A stretch of 64,000 bases of DNA, taken from NCBI GenBank assembly GCA_913063265.1, contig CAJXZG010000001.1, positions 62,001-126,000 of the forward strand, given 5' to 3'. Shown piece after piece: positions 1 through 7,820 of the stretch (position 1 is the first letter of the stretch; each line of letters opens with the position of its first letter). The notes below the pieces were generated by a model, which saw only the letters and a list, made by a program, of their open reading frames with translations, did not search any database and had not been told where the DNA came from. The stretch comes from an uncultured Prolixibacteraceae bacterium. GTDB lineage: Bacteria; Bacteroidota; Bacteroidia; Bacteroidales; Prolixibacteraceae. A program made the translations under genes and the position numbers.

Positions 1-1454
1 GCCTGTTGCCCAATTTTAATGAGCTTAAATCAAAGTTCAACTTTGCTGAGATGAGTCATCAGGCAAAGGAGGAATTTACAAAATGGATTCATGAAAAGTT
101 AAATGTTGGTTCCATCGATGTGAACATAATGACTAAACTGGATCAGGTAAATTCAAAAAACGGAGAAGAATTACCAATTGAATACAATGATGCACATGCT
201 GCATTGCGCGGATTTGCAAACAGTAAATTAAACTCATCATTGGTACTTTCTGCAGGAATGAGCCCACGTTTATACAGTTACATTGAAAAGTTTAATGACT
301 TTTTCCCTGATAAAACAGGTTCGATTAAAAAGAAACTAATTTTAAAAGTAAGTGATTTTAGATCAGCATTTATTCAGGGAAAAATGATGGCAGCCAAAGG
401 ATTATGGATTTCGGAATATCGCATTGAATCTGGAGTAAATTGTGGTGGACATTGTTTTCCTACTGATGGCGTTTTGTTTGGTCCAATTCTGGAAGAATTC
501 AAACAAAACAAAGACAGGCTGTATAATACCTGTATAGATATTTATCAAAAAGCCCTGGAAGGAAAAGGACATGTTAAACCGGATAAAACTCCTGTAATAA
601 AAATAACTGCTCAAGGTGGGGTAGGAACTTCTGAAGAACATGATTTGTTGCTCGATCATTTTGAGTTGGATGGCGTAGGATGGGCAACTCCTTTTATGCT
701 GGTTCCGGAAGTAATAAGTATTGATACAGAAACACTGGATATTCTTGCAAAGGCAAAAGAAGATGATTTGGTGTACAGCGGACTTTCTCCATTGGGAGTT
801 CCTTTTAACTCCGTAAAAGGTGTATCGATGAGTTTGTATAAATTACAACTTGCCAAAGACAGGAAACCCGGAGCTGCATGTACCAAAGGATTTTTAAAGT
901 ATAACACTGAATATACAGAAAAACCGATTTGTACTTCATCGAAACAATATCAGACGAAGAAAATAAAAGAGATTGAGGCACTTAATCTTCCTGAAGAAGA
1001 GTTTAAAAATGCATATGATAAGATTATAGAAAGAGAATGTTTATGCAAGGGTTTGAGCACATCGACATTGATTTCAAAAAATATTCCCGTTGAACCGGAT
1101 TTTAAAGTTACCTGTTGTCCCGGTCCAAACCTTGCTTACTTTTCGAAAGTTTCTACTTTAAAAGAAATGGTTGACCATATTTACGGGCGTATTAATCTGT
1201 TGGATAAACGCCATCGTCCTCATATGTTCATGAAAGAACTGAATATGTATCTCGATATTTTCAGGGAAAGGTTTGAGGCATTTAAGAGAAATTCGGAAGA
1301 CGTAAAAGAACTGAAACAATTAAAAAGATTTCAAAAAAATATTTTTGAAGGTGTTAACTATTATAAAAACCTTTTTGCCGAAAAGAAAAAAGAGGTAGTT
1401 GATGATTTGGACAAATTGCTTGGGAATTATTCAGAGATACATTCTGATTTATAA
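1..1454 (+). CDS. Conserved Cys-rich protein of unknown function, 5' end outside window
   Basis: The reading frame (frame 3) is open to the left edge, so the true start lies outside; the TTG at position 6 is not a convincing start. At least 482 residues are visible. No signal peptide or membrane segment is seen. Cysteines sit in clusters: a NCGGHCF segment (bases about 438-458), ECLCKG (about 1033-1050) and TCCPGPN (about 1108-1128). The segment GGVGTSEEHDLL (about 616-651), followed by DGVGW and SPLGVPFN, resembles the phosphate-binding end of an FMN TIM barrel such as nitronate monooxygenase or the FMN domain of glutamate synthase. I do not recognise the family. An iron-sulfur or flavin enzyme is a guess. 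It converges with the UPF0316 gene, with 16 bases between the stops. Confidence 0.75.
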   Translation, partial: LLPNFNELKSKFNFAEMSHQAKEEFTKWIHEKLNVGSIDVNIMTKLDQVNSKNGEELPIEYNDAHAALRGFANSKLNSSLVLSAGMSPRLYSYIEKFNDFFPDKTGSIKKKLILKVSDFRSAFIQGKMMAAKGLWISEYRIESGVNCGGHCFPTDGVLFGPILEEFKQNKDRLYNTCIDIYQKALEGKGHVKPDKTPVIKITAQGGVGTSEEHDLLLDHFELDGVGWATPFMLVPEVISIDTETLDILAKAKEDDLVYSGLSPLGVPFNSVKGVSMSLYKLQLAKDRKPGAACTKGFLKYNTEYTEKPICTSSKQYQTKKIKEIEALNLPEEEFKNAYDKIIERECLCKGLSTSTLISKNIPVEPDFKVTCCPGPNLAYFSKVSTLKEMVDHIYGRINLLDKRHRPHMFMKELNMYLDIFRERFEAFKRNSEDVKELKQLKRFQKNIFEGVNYYKNLFAEKKKEVVDDLDKLLGNYSEIHSDL

Positions 1455-1470
1455 AAACTTATAAATTTTA

Positions 1471-2049
1471 CTATTTCCCCAGTCTCCAACGATTGGTAAT
1501 TGCTTTTGGAGGAAATATCCCCTGGTTGACAAACCTTACATCTTCAATTGAATAAAAAGCTTTTGGATTATAAGTTTTAATTACGTCTGCCATTTTTGGA
1601 ATTTCGGTTCGTTTAATTATACTGTAAATAATACTTACTTTTTCGGTTCCTCCTTTTGCATCATTATGAGTAATTCCATATCCTGCAGCCACTAATTTTT
1701 TTATCAGTTCGTCAGCAGGTTTTCTGGTAATGATCTGAATTTTTACAATCCCTAACGCAAGTTTTTCCTCCACTTTTAATCCGATGAAATTACCGGCGGC
1801 AAAACCTGCCCCGTAAGCGATATAACATACCCAATTGTCCAGATTTTCAAAAATCCGGGATATGGCAAGCAACCAAATTAAAACTTCAAAAAAGCCAAGA
1901 ATGGGAGCCCATAGTTTTTGTCCTTTTGAAACCATTACTATTCTTATTGTACCAATAGTCTGGTCAGCAATTCGTGCAACAAATATCAGCAACGGTAAAA
2001 GCAGGTAGGTAAAAGTTGCACTTTCGAAAAAGGTACTTAATAAGGTCAT
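1471..2049 (-). CDS. UPF0316/DUF2179 membrane protein
   Basis: A 192-residue protein. The N-terminal half carries three hydrophobic segments (about residues 13-33, 45-65 and 72-92), with RIADQTIGTIRIV between the first two as in the UPF0316 (YebE-like) family. The C-terminal half (about 105-175) is a soluble DUF2179/DUF5698-like domain, with KPADELIKKLVAAGYG and a terminal YSIEDVR segment. The usual family length is 170-200 residues, so it is complete. The molecular role is unknown; DUF2179 domains are thought to sense small ligands. It lies 21 bases downstream of prfC on the same strand and is probably cotranscribed with it. Confidence 0.85.
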   Translation of the reverse strand: MTLLSTFFESATFTYLLLPLLIFVARIADQTIGTIRIVMVSKGQKLWAPILGFFEVLIWLLAISRIFENLDNWVCYIAYGAGFAAGNFIGLKVEEKLALGIVKIQIITRKPADELIKKLVAAGYGITHNDAKGGTEKVSIIYSIIKRTEIPKMADVIKTYNPKAFYSIEDVRFVNQGIFPPKAITNRWRLGK

Positions 2050-2070
2050 GTTTTTTATTGTAAAATTACT

Positions 2071-3645
2071 TTAAAACTCAGAAGTAAAATGAAACCTGAT
2101 ATTTTTAAATTCATCCTGTGCCATTTGCAGAATAAATTGTGAATCTGCCATAAAAACATCCCTGCCCAGTTTATCTTTTGCCATTTTCTGATGTTTACGT
2201 TTTTTAAATTCGGTAAGTACTTTTTCGTCATCCGATTCAATCCAGCAGGCTTTAAACATTGAAACAGGTTCAAAACGGCATTTAGCACTGTATTCGTGCT
2301 CCAGTCGATACTGGATAACTTCAAACTGTAACTGTCCAACCGTACCAATCATTTTGCGGCCGTTAAACTGGCTGGTAAAAAGCTGGGCTACACCTTCGTC
2401 CATTAACTGGTCAATACCTTTTGCCAATTGTTTCGATTTCATAGGATCTGCATTTTCAACATAACGGAACATTTCAGGAGAGAAACTTGGTAAACCTTTA
2501 AAGTGTATATCTTCACCGTTTGTCAAAGTGTCTCCAATTATAAAATTTCCTGTGTCAGGCACTCCAATGATATCTCCGGGAAATGCTTCTTCAACAACTT
2601 CTTTCTGGGCAGCCATAAAGGCCGTTGGGCTCGAAATTCTGAAAGTTTTTCCCAGCCGGATATTTTTATACATTTTATTTCTTTCGAACTTACCGGAACA
2701 AATTTTTACAAAGGCAATTCTGCTACGGTGGTTTGGATCAATATTGGCATGAATTTTAAAAACAAAACCGGTAAATCCGCTTTCCTCCGGTTTTACTTCA
2801 CGTTCTTCTGCCAAACTTGGTTTGGGTGTTGGTGCAATTTGCACAAATGCATCCAATAATTCCTGCACTCCAAAATTGTAAAGTGCGCTTCCAAAAAATA
2901 CAGGAGCAAGGTCACCGGCCAGATAAGCATTTTTATCAAATTCAGGGTAAACTCCTTCAACCAATTCAAGTTCCTCACGGAGAACATCCGCGTCGACACC
3001 AATATAATTCTCCAGTTCAGGATTTGATATATCCTCAAATTTAATTCGCTCTTCAATCGATTGAATATCCGGAGTAAAAAGTTTGAGACTTCTGTTGAAA
3101 ATATTATAGACTCCCTTAAAATCAGGACCGCTGTTAATTGGCCAGCTCAAAGGGCGAACTTTTATTTTTAGCTGATCTTCTATTTCGTCCATCAAAGTAA
3201 AAGAATCCTGGGTGGGTCGGTCCATTTTGTTGATGAATACTATAACCGGAGTTTTACGCATCCGGCAAACATTCATTAATTTTTCGGTCTGTGGCTCAAC
3301 TCCTTTTGCTGCATCGATAACAATAATAACACTATCGACGGCAGTTAAAGTTCTGAAAGTATCTTCCTGGAAATCCTGGTGGCCGGGTGTATCAAGAATA
3401 TTAATCTTATACCCATCGTATTCAAAACCCATCACCGAAGTGGCAACAGAGATACCACGCTGGCGCTCAATTTCCATAAAGTCGGATGTAGCACCTTTTT
3501 TAATTTTATTACTTTTTACGGCACCTGCTACACGAATAGCACCACCAAAAAGTAACAGTTTCTCCGTTAAAGTTGTTTTCCCGGCATCGGGGTGACTTAC
3601 AATTCCGAATGTCCGTCTTCTGTTTATCTCTTCCAGAAATGTCAT
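2071..3645 (-). CDS. prfC: Peptide chain release factor 3 (RF3)
   Basis: RF3 is a translational GTPase that removes RF1/RF2 from the ribosome after peptide release. The protein has 524 residues, the normal length (about 525-530). The GTPase domain comes first: P-loop [13 protein letters not shown] (about 18-30), switch [18 protein letters not shown]3 DTPGHQDF and G4 NKMD, all in RF3-type form. A beta-barrel domain 2 (about 285-390) and the C-terminal RF3 domain (about 395-520, with [12 protein letters not shown]) follow. The start ATG at 3645 precedes a canonical [24 protein letters not shown]-terminus. A TATTTTTG box 25 bases upstream fits a Bacteroidota -7 element. UPF0316 follows downstream. 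Confidence 0.97.
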   Translation of the reverse strand: MTFLEEINRRRTFGIVSHPDAGKTTLTEKLLLFGGAIRVAGAVKSNKIKKGATSDFMEIERQRGISVATSVMGFEYDGYKINILDTPGHQDFQEDTFRTLTAVDSVIIVIDAAKGVEPQTEKLMNVCRMRKTPVIVFINKMDRPTQDSFTLMDEIEDQLKIKVRPLSWPINSGPDFKGVYNIFNRSLKLFTPDIQSIEERIKFEDISNPELENYIGVDADVLREELELVEGVYPEFDKNAYLAGDLAPVFFGSALYNFGVQELLDAFVQIAPTPKPSLAEEREVKPEESGFTGFVFKIHANIDPNHRSRIAFVKICSGKFERNKMYKNIRLGKTFRISSPTAFMAAQKEVVEEAFPGDIIGVPDTGNFIIGDTLTNGEDIHFKGLPSFSPEMFRYVENADPMKSKQLAKGIDQLMDEGVAQLFTSQFNGRKMIGTVGQLQFEVIQYRLEHEYSAKCRFEPVSMFKACWIESDDEKVLTEFKKRKHQKMAKDKLGRDVFMADSQFILQMAQDEFKNIRFHFTSEF

Positions 3646-3669
3646 TTCCTGCCTTTTAATTTAAGGGCG

Positions 3670-3677
3670 CAAAAATA
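3670..3677 (-). promoter_or_regulatory. Candidate -7 box of prfC
   Basis: Read on the - strand this is TATTTTTG, a match to the Bacteroidota -7 consensus TAnnTTTG, ending 25 bases before the prfC ATG. No clear TTG is seen at the -33 position, so the call rests on the -7 box and its distance only. Confidence 0.35.
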
Positions 3678-3870
3678 GAAAAGAACTTTGAATATTCAGT
3701 TGAAAACGAATTTATATGGATTTGAAAAGCAAAAGTTTTAAATTAGATTTAAATATGCTGATCTTGAATGATTTGCAAGATAAAGCCGTGCAAATGTCGT
3801 GTTTAAATCAGTCTTTATTTACTGACATTTTTTTAGTTAAACAATAAATTGCATTTAAAATCAAAAAACC

Positions 3871-4593
3871 ATGCAACAGCCTGAGATTGGAAAAAAAATT
3901 ACTGATTTAAGAAAAGCCAAAGGATTAACACAGGAAGAACTGGTTGAAAAGTGTAACATTAATGTGCGCACCTTACAGAGAATAGAGGCCGGTGAAGTAA
4001 TTCCAAGAAGTTACACCTTAAAGGTGATTTTTAAAGCTTTAGATTATAATTTTTTTGAGGAACAGAATAAGTCAGGTTTGGTCTTATTTATAAAAAATGT
4101 AAGTGAAATTGTAAATCTAAAAAAAGATACGATGAAAAAAGTAAGTATTTTATCCAGCACAATTTTGATAATTCTGCTTGGGGTACTGATGATTAATTTT
4201 ATTGATTCAAACAAGAACCAGGAAACCTTGAAAAAGTATGTAGATGCTCAAAATCAGAACAGCATTAAATGGTTTAATTCCGGGGAAATTGAAAAACTAT
4301 TGGAGGACTACGCAGACGACGCATGTTTTTACAGAAATGGTCATCCTTCTTATTGTGGGAAAGAAGAAATAGCAAGAGTTTTAAAAAGTGCTTCAAATAC
4401 AAGTGCATTTAAATTGAAGGCAATTGAACTTATCGATCTTGAAATAAATGGTGATTTGGCAATCGAAAAAAGTGTTACCACTTCAATACTTCAATCCGGA
4501 GAAATAATGAAAACAATAAACATTCAACACTGGAAAAATATCGACGGAGAATGGCTAATAATGAATGATATTGATGTGGCAGTTTTGGAATAA
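3871..4593 (+). CDS. Membrane-anchored XRE regulator with NTF2/SnoaL-like domain
   Basis: A 240-residue protein with three parts. Residues about 5-62 form an XRE/Cro helix-turn-helix domain (IGKKITDLRKAKGLTQEELV, then NVRTLQRIEAGEVIPRSYTL). A single hydrophobic helix follows at about 92-112, preceded by lysines, so the DNA-binding domain should be cytoplasmic. The rest (about 118-240) looks like an NTF2/SnoaL-type cone fold (WFNSGEIEKLLEDYADDACFYRNG near its start, WKNIDGEWLIMNDID near its end) and would be periplasmic. NTF2-like folds bind small hydrophobic ligands or act as enzymes, so a one-component sensor is plausible but inferred. Its stop directly abuts the stop of the opposite-strand gene, with no base between. 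Confidence 0.85.
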   Translation: MQQPEIGKKITDLRKAKGLTQEELVEKCNINVRTLQRIEAGEVIPRSYTLKVIFKALDYNFFEEQNKSGLVLFIKNVSEIVNLKKDTMKKVSILSSTILIILLGVLMINFIDSNKNQETLKKYVDAQNQNSIKWFNSGEIEKLLEDYADDACFYRNGHPSYCGKEEIARVLKSASNTSAFKLKAIELIDLEINGDLAIEKSVTTSILQSGEIMKTINIQHWKNIDGEWLIMNDIDVAVLE

Positions 4594-5709
4594 CTATTTT
4601 TCCGGCTTCTTAGCTTTCCTTAAAATCTGCGAAATATAGTACCAGTAATCTTCATGAAAACGTACACTTTTTTTTCCGATGATATCATTATAACTCATTG
4701 GCATGTCATCAGGATTAAATTTACGTACATAAAAATCATCGTATAAACCGGGAACTTCAGGGTGAAACTGAACTGCAAAAACATTGGGATATTTATTATG
4801 AGCCAATCCTTCAATTACCTTTCCATCCGGTGACAGACAGGTAACTTCAAGTCCTTTTCCAAGTTTTTCCGCAGCCTGGTGGTGACTGCTATATATTCTG
4901 GGTGTAAATCTTTTATTTACATCCACTCCTTTTCCAAAAAACGGATGGTTGGTAAACTGAATGGTATGCAAATTGATTCCCATTAAAAGAGAATCATCAA
5001 CAATTTCCTGCCAGTAATTGCGATGAAGGTTTGTTCTGCCAAGATTTAAAGTTTCACGAGGTGTTGAAGCTCTATATACCTCTGCAGGTATATCCTGAAT
5101 TAAAGTACCACCGGTTGCAACATTCATGGTTTGCATTCCCAAACAAAAACCGGTAACAAAGTATTTAGGTCGTTCTTCCAGGAAAGGTTTGTAATTTTCG
5201 TTCCAGTAACCGCCTAAAAGATGGAAAAGAAATGTGGTTTCAAAATAATGACGTTCGGGATCAGTTACCACAGAAAGTGTGTTTTCTTCGCCATAAACTC
5301 CGGGTGGGATATCAGGGCCACCAAAGAAGAAAACACCTACAGAATTGTCAAATACTTTTCTCAGTTCCGCACTACATTCATTTTCCTGAAAAAGATTCTC
5401 TTCATTTAATTCTCCGGTGATTGCATGAAGCTTAAAATTCTCCAGTTTATTGCTTTCTATAAATTCTTTTGTTTGATTAAAATCGTAATTCTGACCTTTA
5501 AAATAAACACCTACAAAATTTGTCTTTTTTGTTTTAACATCCAGCAATTCAGAATTTACAAGGAACTGGACTGTTTTTAAGTTTCTTACCGTTGGATTGG
5601 TAAGAACGATATATTTTTTCTTTTTATTAAAATCGGTATCAAAGAAATCCTGCGAAGATGCACCAAGAAAAAGAATCAGGGCAAGATTAAGAAGTAATAA
5701 ACGTTTCAT
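4594..5709 (-). CDS. Secreted class I glutamine amidotransferase-like (peptidase C26-like) protein
   Basis: The start chosen here (ATG at 5709) gives MKRLLLLNLALILFLGASSQ, a clean signal peptide; ATGs at 5718 and 5730 are in frame, but a promoter at 5735-5765 leaves almost no leader for the 5730 start. The mature protein of about 350 residues contains GFCLGMQ with a Cys in the nucleophile elbow (bases about 5144-5124) and FHPEVPG with the His-Glu pair of class I glutamine amidotransferases and gamma-glutamyl hydrolases. HHQAAEKLGKGL between them is typical of the gamma-glutamyl-GABA hydrolase (C26) group. The substrate is unknown; location should be periplasmic. Export is unusual, since most C26 enzymes are cytoplasmic. 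Confidence 0.8.
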   Translation of the reverse strand: MKRLLLLNLALILFLGASSQDFFDTDFNKKKKYIVLTNPTVRNLKTVQFLVNSELLDVKTKKTNFVGVYFKGQNYDFNQTKEFIESNKLENFKLHAITGELNEENLFQENECSAELRKVFDNSVGVFFFGGPDIPPGVYGEENTLSVVTDPERHYFETTFLFHLLGGYWNENYKPFLEERPKYFVTGFCLGMQTMNVATGGTLIQDIPAEVYRASTPRETLNLGRTNLHRNYWQEIVDDSLLMGINLHTIQFTNHPFFGKGVDVNKRFTPRIYSSHHQAAEKLGKGLEVTCLSPDGKVIEGLAHNKYPNVFAVQFHPEVPGLYDDFYVRKFNPDDMPMSYNDIIGKKSVRFHEDYWYYISQILRKAKKPEK

Positions 5710-5734
5710 ATCATTCATTTGATTTAGCAAAAAT

Positions 5735-5765
5735 CAAATATACTACAAACTCAATTTCAAACAAA
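5735..5765 (-). promoter_or_regulatory. Promoter of the C26-like gene
   Basis: On the - strand TTTG (5765-5762), a 19-base spacer and TATATTTG (5742-5735) match the Bacteroidota TTTG/TAnnTTTG promoter exactly in sequence and spacing. Transcription would start near 5730, which favours the downstream ATGs at 5718 or 5709. Confidence 0.6.
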
Positions 5766-5780
5766 AACAGATTTACAATG

Positions 5781-5807
5781 TTGCAACAAGCAAAATTTGT
5801 ACATTTG
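5781..5807 (+). promoter_or_regulatory. Promoter of the SPFH gene
   Basis: TTG at 5781-5783, a 16-base spacer and TACATTTG at 5800-5807 fit the Bacteroidota -33/-7 pattern, with the spacer slightly short. The ATG of the SPFH gene follows 27 bases later. It stands back to back with the - strand promoter at 5735-5765. Confidence 0.5.
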
Positions 5808-5833
5808 TGAAAATTCAAAAATAAATACGAAAA

Positions 5834-6652
5834 ATGAAATTTAATTTTAAAACGCAGTACTTAATAATTGCAGCAGTAATATTAATCGTTTTGCTTCTTT
5901 TTGGAGGTAATATGTTTTTAATCATCGAAGCCGGGGAAAGGGGAGTAATTTTTAAACCTTATACCTCTGGTCTGGATAAGGATAATATTTATGGCGAAGG
6001 TTTCCATATTATTGCTCCTTGGAACGATATGTACATTTATAATGTTCGTGAGCAGCAGCGAGACGAACCCATGGATGTGCTGGATAAAAACGGATTGTCA
6101 GTAAATGTTGATGTTACGGTTCGTTTTAATCCATCATATTCAAAAATAGGTTTTCTGCATGAACAGTTTGGAGTCAATTTTATCAATGTATTGGTAATTC
6201 CGGAAGTGCGCTCATCAGTTCGTCAGGTTGCCGGGCGTTACACCGCAGAAGAAATCTATTCTACAAAAAGAGCTGAGGTTGAGCAATCGATTATTGATGA
6301 AACGAGAGAAGCATTGGGTGAAAATTTTATCGATATGCGTGCACTTTTAATTCGTTCGATAAATCTTCCTGAACAAATTAAAAATGCAATTGAAAGTAAA
6401 CTTCAACAAGAACAGGAAGCATTGGCATATGAATTCCGCTTGAGAAAAGAAGAGTCGGAAGCTGAACGTAGAAGAATTGAAGCAGAAGGAATTGCAAATT
6501 ATAACAAAATTATTGATGCCAGTTTAACAGATAAAATTTTGAAACAACGTGGTATTGAAGCCACTCAGGATTTGGCAAATTCGCCAAATTCAAAAGTGGT
6601 TGTTATAGGAAACGGGAAAGACGGACTTCCATTAATCCTGGGTGGTAATTAA
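5834..6652 (+). CDS. SPFH/prohibitin-family membrane protein
   Basis: A 272-residue protein with an N-terminal membrane helix (about residues 9-32, LIIAAVILIVLLLFGGNMFL). An SPFH/Band-7 domain follows (about 33-205): EAGERGVIFKPYTSG, VDVTVRF, and the RSSVRQVAGRYTAEEIYSTKR segment usual in prohibitins. A charged coiled coil (about 185-235, rich in E, R and K) follows, then a short tail ending in VVIGNGKDGLPLILGGN. Such proteins form ring-like membrane scaffolds that hold or modulate membrane proteases. It is a single-gene unit: own promoter in front, strong terminator behind. Confidence 0.9.
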   Translation: MKFNFKTQYLIIAAVILIVLLLFGGNMFLIIEAGERGVIFKPYTSGLDKDNIYGEGFHIIAPWNDMYIYNVREQQRDEPMDVLDKNGLSVNVDVTVRFNPSYSKIGFLHEQFGVNFINVLVIPEVRSSVRQVAGRYTAEEIYSTKRAEVEQSIIDETREALGENFIDMRALLIRSINLPEQIKNAIESKLQQEQEALAYEFRLRKEESEAERRRIEAEGIANYNKIIDASLTDKILKQRGIEATQDLANSPNSKVVVIGNGKDGLPLILGGN

Positions 6653-6677
6653 AATTCGATTAAAAATATATTTGAAC

Positions 6678-6705
6678 AGGCTGGTAAATCACCAGCCTTT
6701 TTTTT
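6678..6705 (+). terminator. Rho-independent terminator of the SPFH gene
   Basis: AGGCTGGT (6678-6685), loop AAATC, ACCAGCCT (6691-6698), then a run of T to 6705. A perfect 8-bp stem with a U-tract, 25 bases after the stop codon. Confidence 0.9.
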
Positions 6706-6729
6706 ATGGATTGTTTTCAATTAAAACTA

Positions 6730-6802
6730 TTACCCTTATCGTCACTTTGTGCGATTGTCCCCTGATGGGGGACAGGAGTGACAAAGGAGCGACAGGGGGT
6801 AA
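6730..6802. repeat. Imperfect long palindrome, REP/MITE-like
   Basis: The two halves, TTACCC...GTCACTTTGTGCGATTGTCCCC and GGGGACAGGAGTGACAAAGGAGCGACAGGGGGTAA, are imperfect inverted copies around a TGAT centre (6763-6766). It is much richer in G and C than its surroundings and codes for nothing. It sits between the SPFH terminator and the thioesterase. It looks like a dispersed intergenic palindromic repeat, but copy number cannot be judged from one window. Confidence 0.6.
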
Positions 6803-6829
6803 CCAGACCAGATTTTAAAAGAGATATTT

Positions 6830-7315
6830 ATGATTAAAATTAATAACCCATTTGGGGAAATGGGAACTCGTGAGGATTACAATTGCTTTGGATGCTCACC
6901 TTATAACGAAATTGGTTTACAACTGGAATTTTGGGAAAATAATAATGAATTAATCGCATATTGGGAGCCCAGAAAGTCGCTTGAAGGTTGGAGTAATATT
7001 TTACACGGAGGAATTCAGGCATCGTTGCTGGATGAACTGGCAGGTTGGCTGGTTTTAATAAAACAGGAAACAGCCGGTGTTACTTCGGAGTTAAATGTAA
7101 AATATTTAAAACCCGTGAATATTACTAAAGGAAGAATCACAGTAAAAGGATATGTTGAGTCACTTGATAAAAGGATCGTAAACATCAGAGCTGCTTTGTT
7201 CGATGGAGAGAATACAGAGTGTGCTAGTGCAGACATCAAGTATTATTGCTTTCCACAAAATGTAGCAAAAGCCAGGTACCATTACCCGGGTAAAGAAGCT
7301 TTTTATCAGGAATAA
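6830..7315 (+). CDS. PaaI-family acyl-CoA thioesterase (hotdog fold)
   Basis: A 161-residue cytoplasmic protein of the size usual for single-hotdog thioesterases. The core helix and active-site loop is GWSNILHGGIQASLLDELAG (about residues 62-81), where HGG and the acidic residue in LLDE match the PaaI/YdiI type. Strands TSELNVKYLKPVN and GRITVKGYVESL complete the fold. It should hydrolyse an acyl-CoA thioester; the acyl group is unknown. The N-terminal CFGCSP segment is common in this subgroup and may bind metal. The ATG at 6830 is the first start after the palindrome. Confidence 0.88.
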   Translation: MIKINNPFGEMGTREDYNCFGCSPYNEIGLQLEFWENNNELIAYWEPRKSLEGWSNILHGGIQASLLDELAGWLVLIKQETAGVTSELNVKYLKPVNITKGRITVKGYVESLDKRIVNIRAALFDGENTECASADIKYYCFPQNVAKARYHYPGKEAFYQE

Positions 7316-7411
7316 ATCGATCAATCCTCTGATTGAATCAAATTAGTAAAATATGTAAGTTGCTAGTCCATCGGGAATTCGACTTGAATTAAAAACTTGT
7401 TTTGGTTTTAA

Positions 7412-7591
7412 TTACTTACGGCGGTTTTTGAATTTTTCCTGGTGTGGAAAGAAATCATCATCTTCTTCATAATCGTCGTAAATCGAAAGTCTTTTTTTAG
7501 AGGTTTTGTCTTTCGAACCTGTGCTTTTTCTTCCGGAACCAAAATCATCTTCTGAGTTGAAAGAATTTTTTTTCACACTTTGCTTTTTCAT
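7412..7591 (-). CDS. Small charged protein of unknown function (59 aa)
   Basis: A 59-codon frame from ATG at 7591 to TAA at 7412. The product begins MKKQSVKKNSFNSEDDFGSG, continues with a Lys/Arg-rich stretch and an acidic stretch (YDDYEEDDDFFPHQE) and ends KFKNRRK. No membrane segment or Cys is seen; it should be largely disordered. Alternating basic and acidic blocks resemble short nucleic-acid or ribosome-associated proteins of this phylum, but I do not recognise a named family. It is convergent with the thioesterase and occupies most of the space between 7316 and 7591. Confidence 0.55.
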   Translation of the reverse strand: MKKQSVKKNSFNSEDDFGSGRKSTGSKDKTSKKRLSIYDDYEEDDDFFPHQEKFKNRRK

Positions 7592-7702
7592 TGTATATCA
7601 AGAAATATAAAATAAAATTATGAATGATTTAATAATTTATATTGTCGAAAAATAAATATTTTTTAAATATGTACTGCTTTTACAAGATTAATTTTCGCTT
7701 AC

Positions 7703-7791
7703 AATGGTTAAATTCCACATATTCAGCAATTATTAACCATTCTGAATTTGAAAATTAAAAAGATTTTGAAAAAAAGCAATAGTGATATTGC
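7703..7791 (+). promoter_or_regulatory. Two hairpins in the leader of the first PorE-like gene
   Basis: AATGGTTAA (7703-7711) and TTAACCATT (7733-7741) are perfect 9-bp inverted arms 21 bases apart. GCAATA-GTGA-TATTGC (7776-7791) is a perfect hairpin flanked by A-rich and T-rich runs. Both lie in the AT-rich space before the ATG at 7821. They could be an operator and an attenuator; function is inference. Confidence 0.35.
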
Positions 7792-7820
7792 ACTTTTTAA
7801 AAAACGAAAATAAATTTTTG

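Noticed and set aside
2503-2859. Open frames on the + strand inside prfC
   Set aside because: They are antisense to a strongly conserved GTPase, and their products have no family resemblance or ribosome site.
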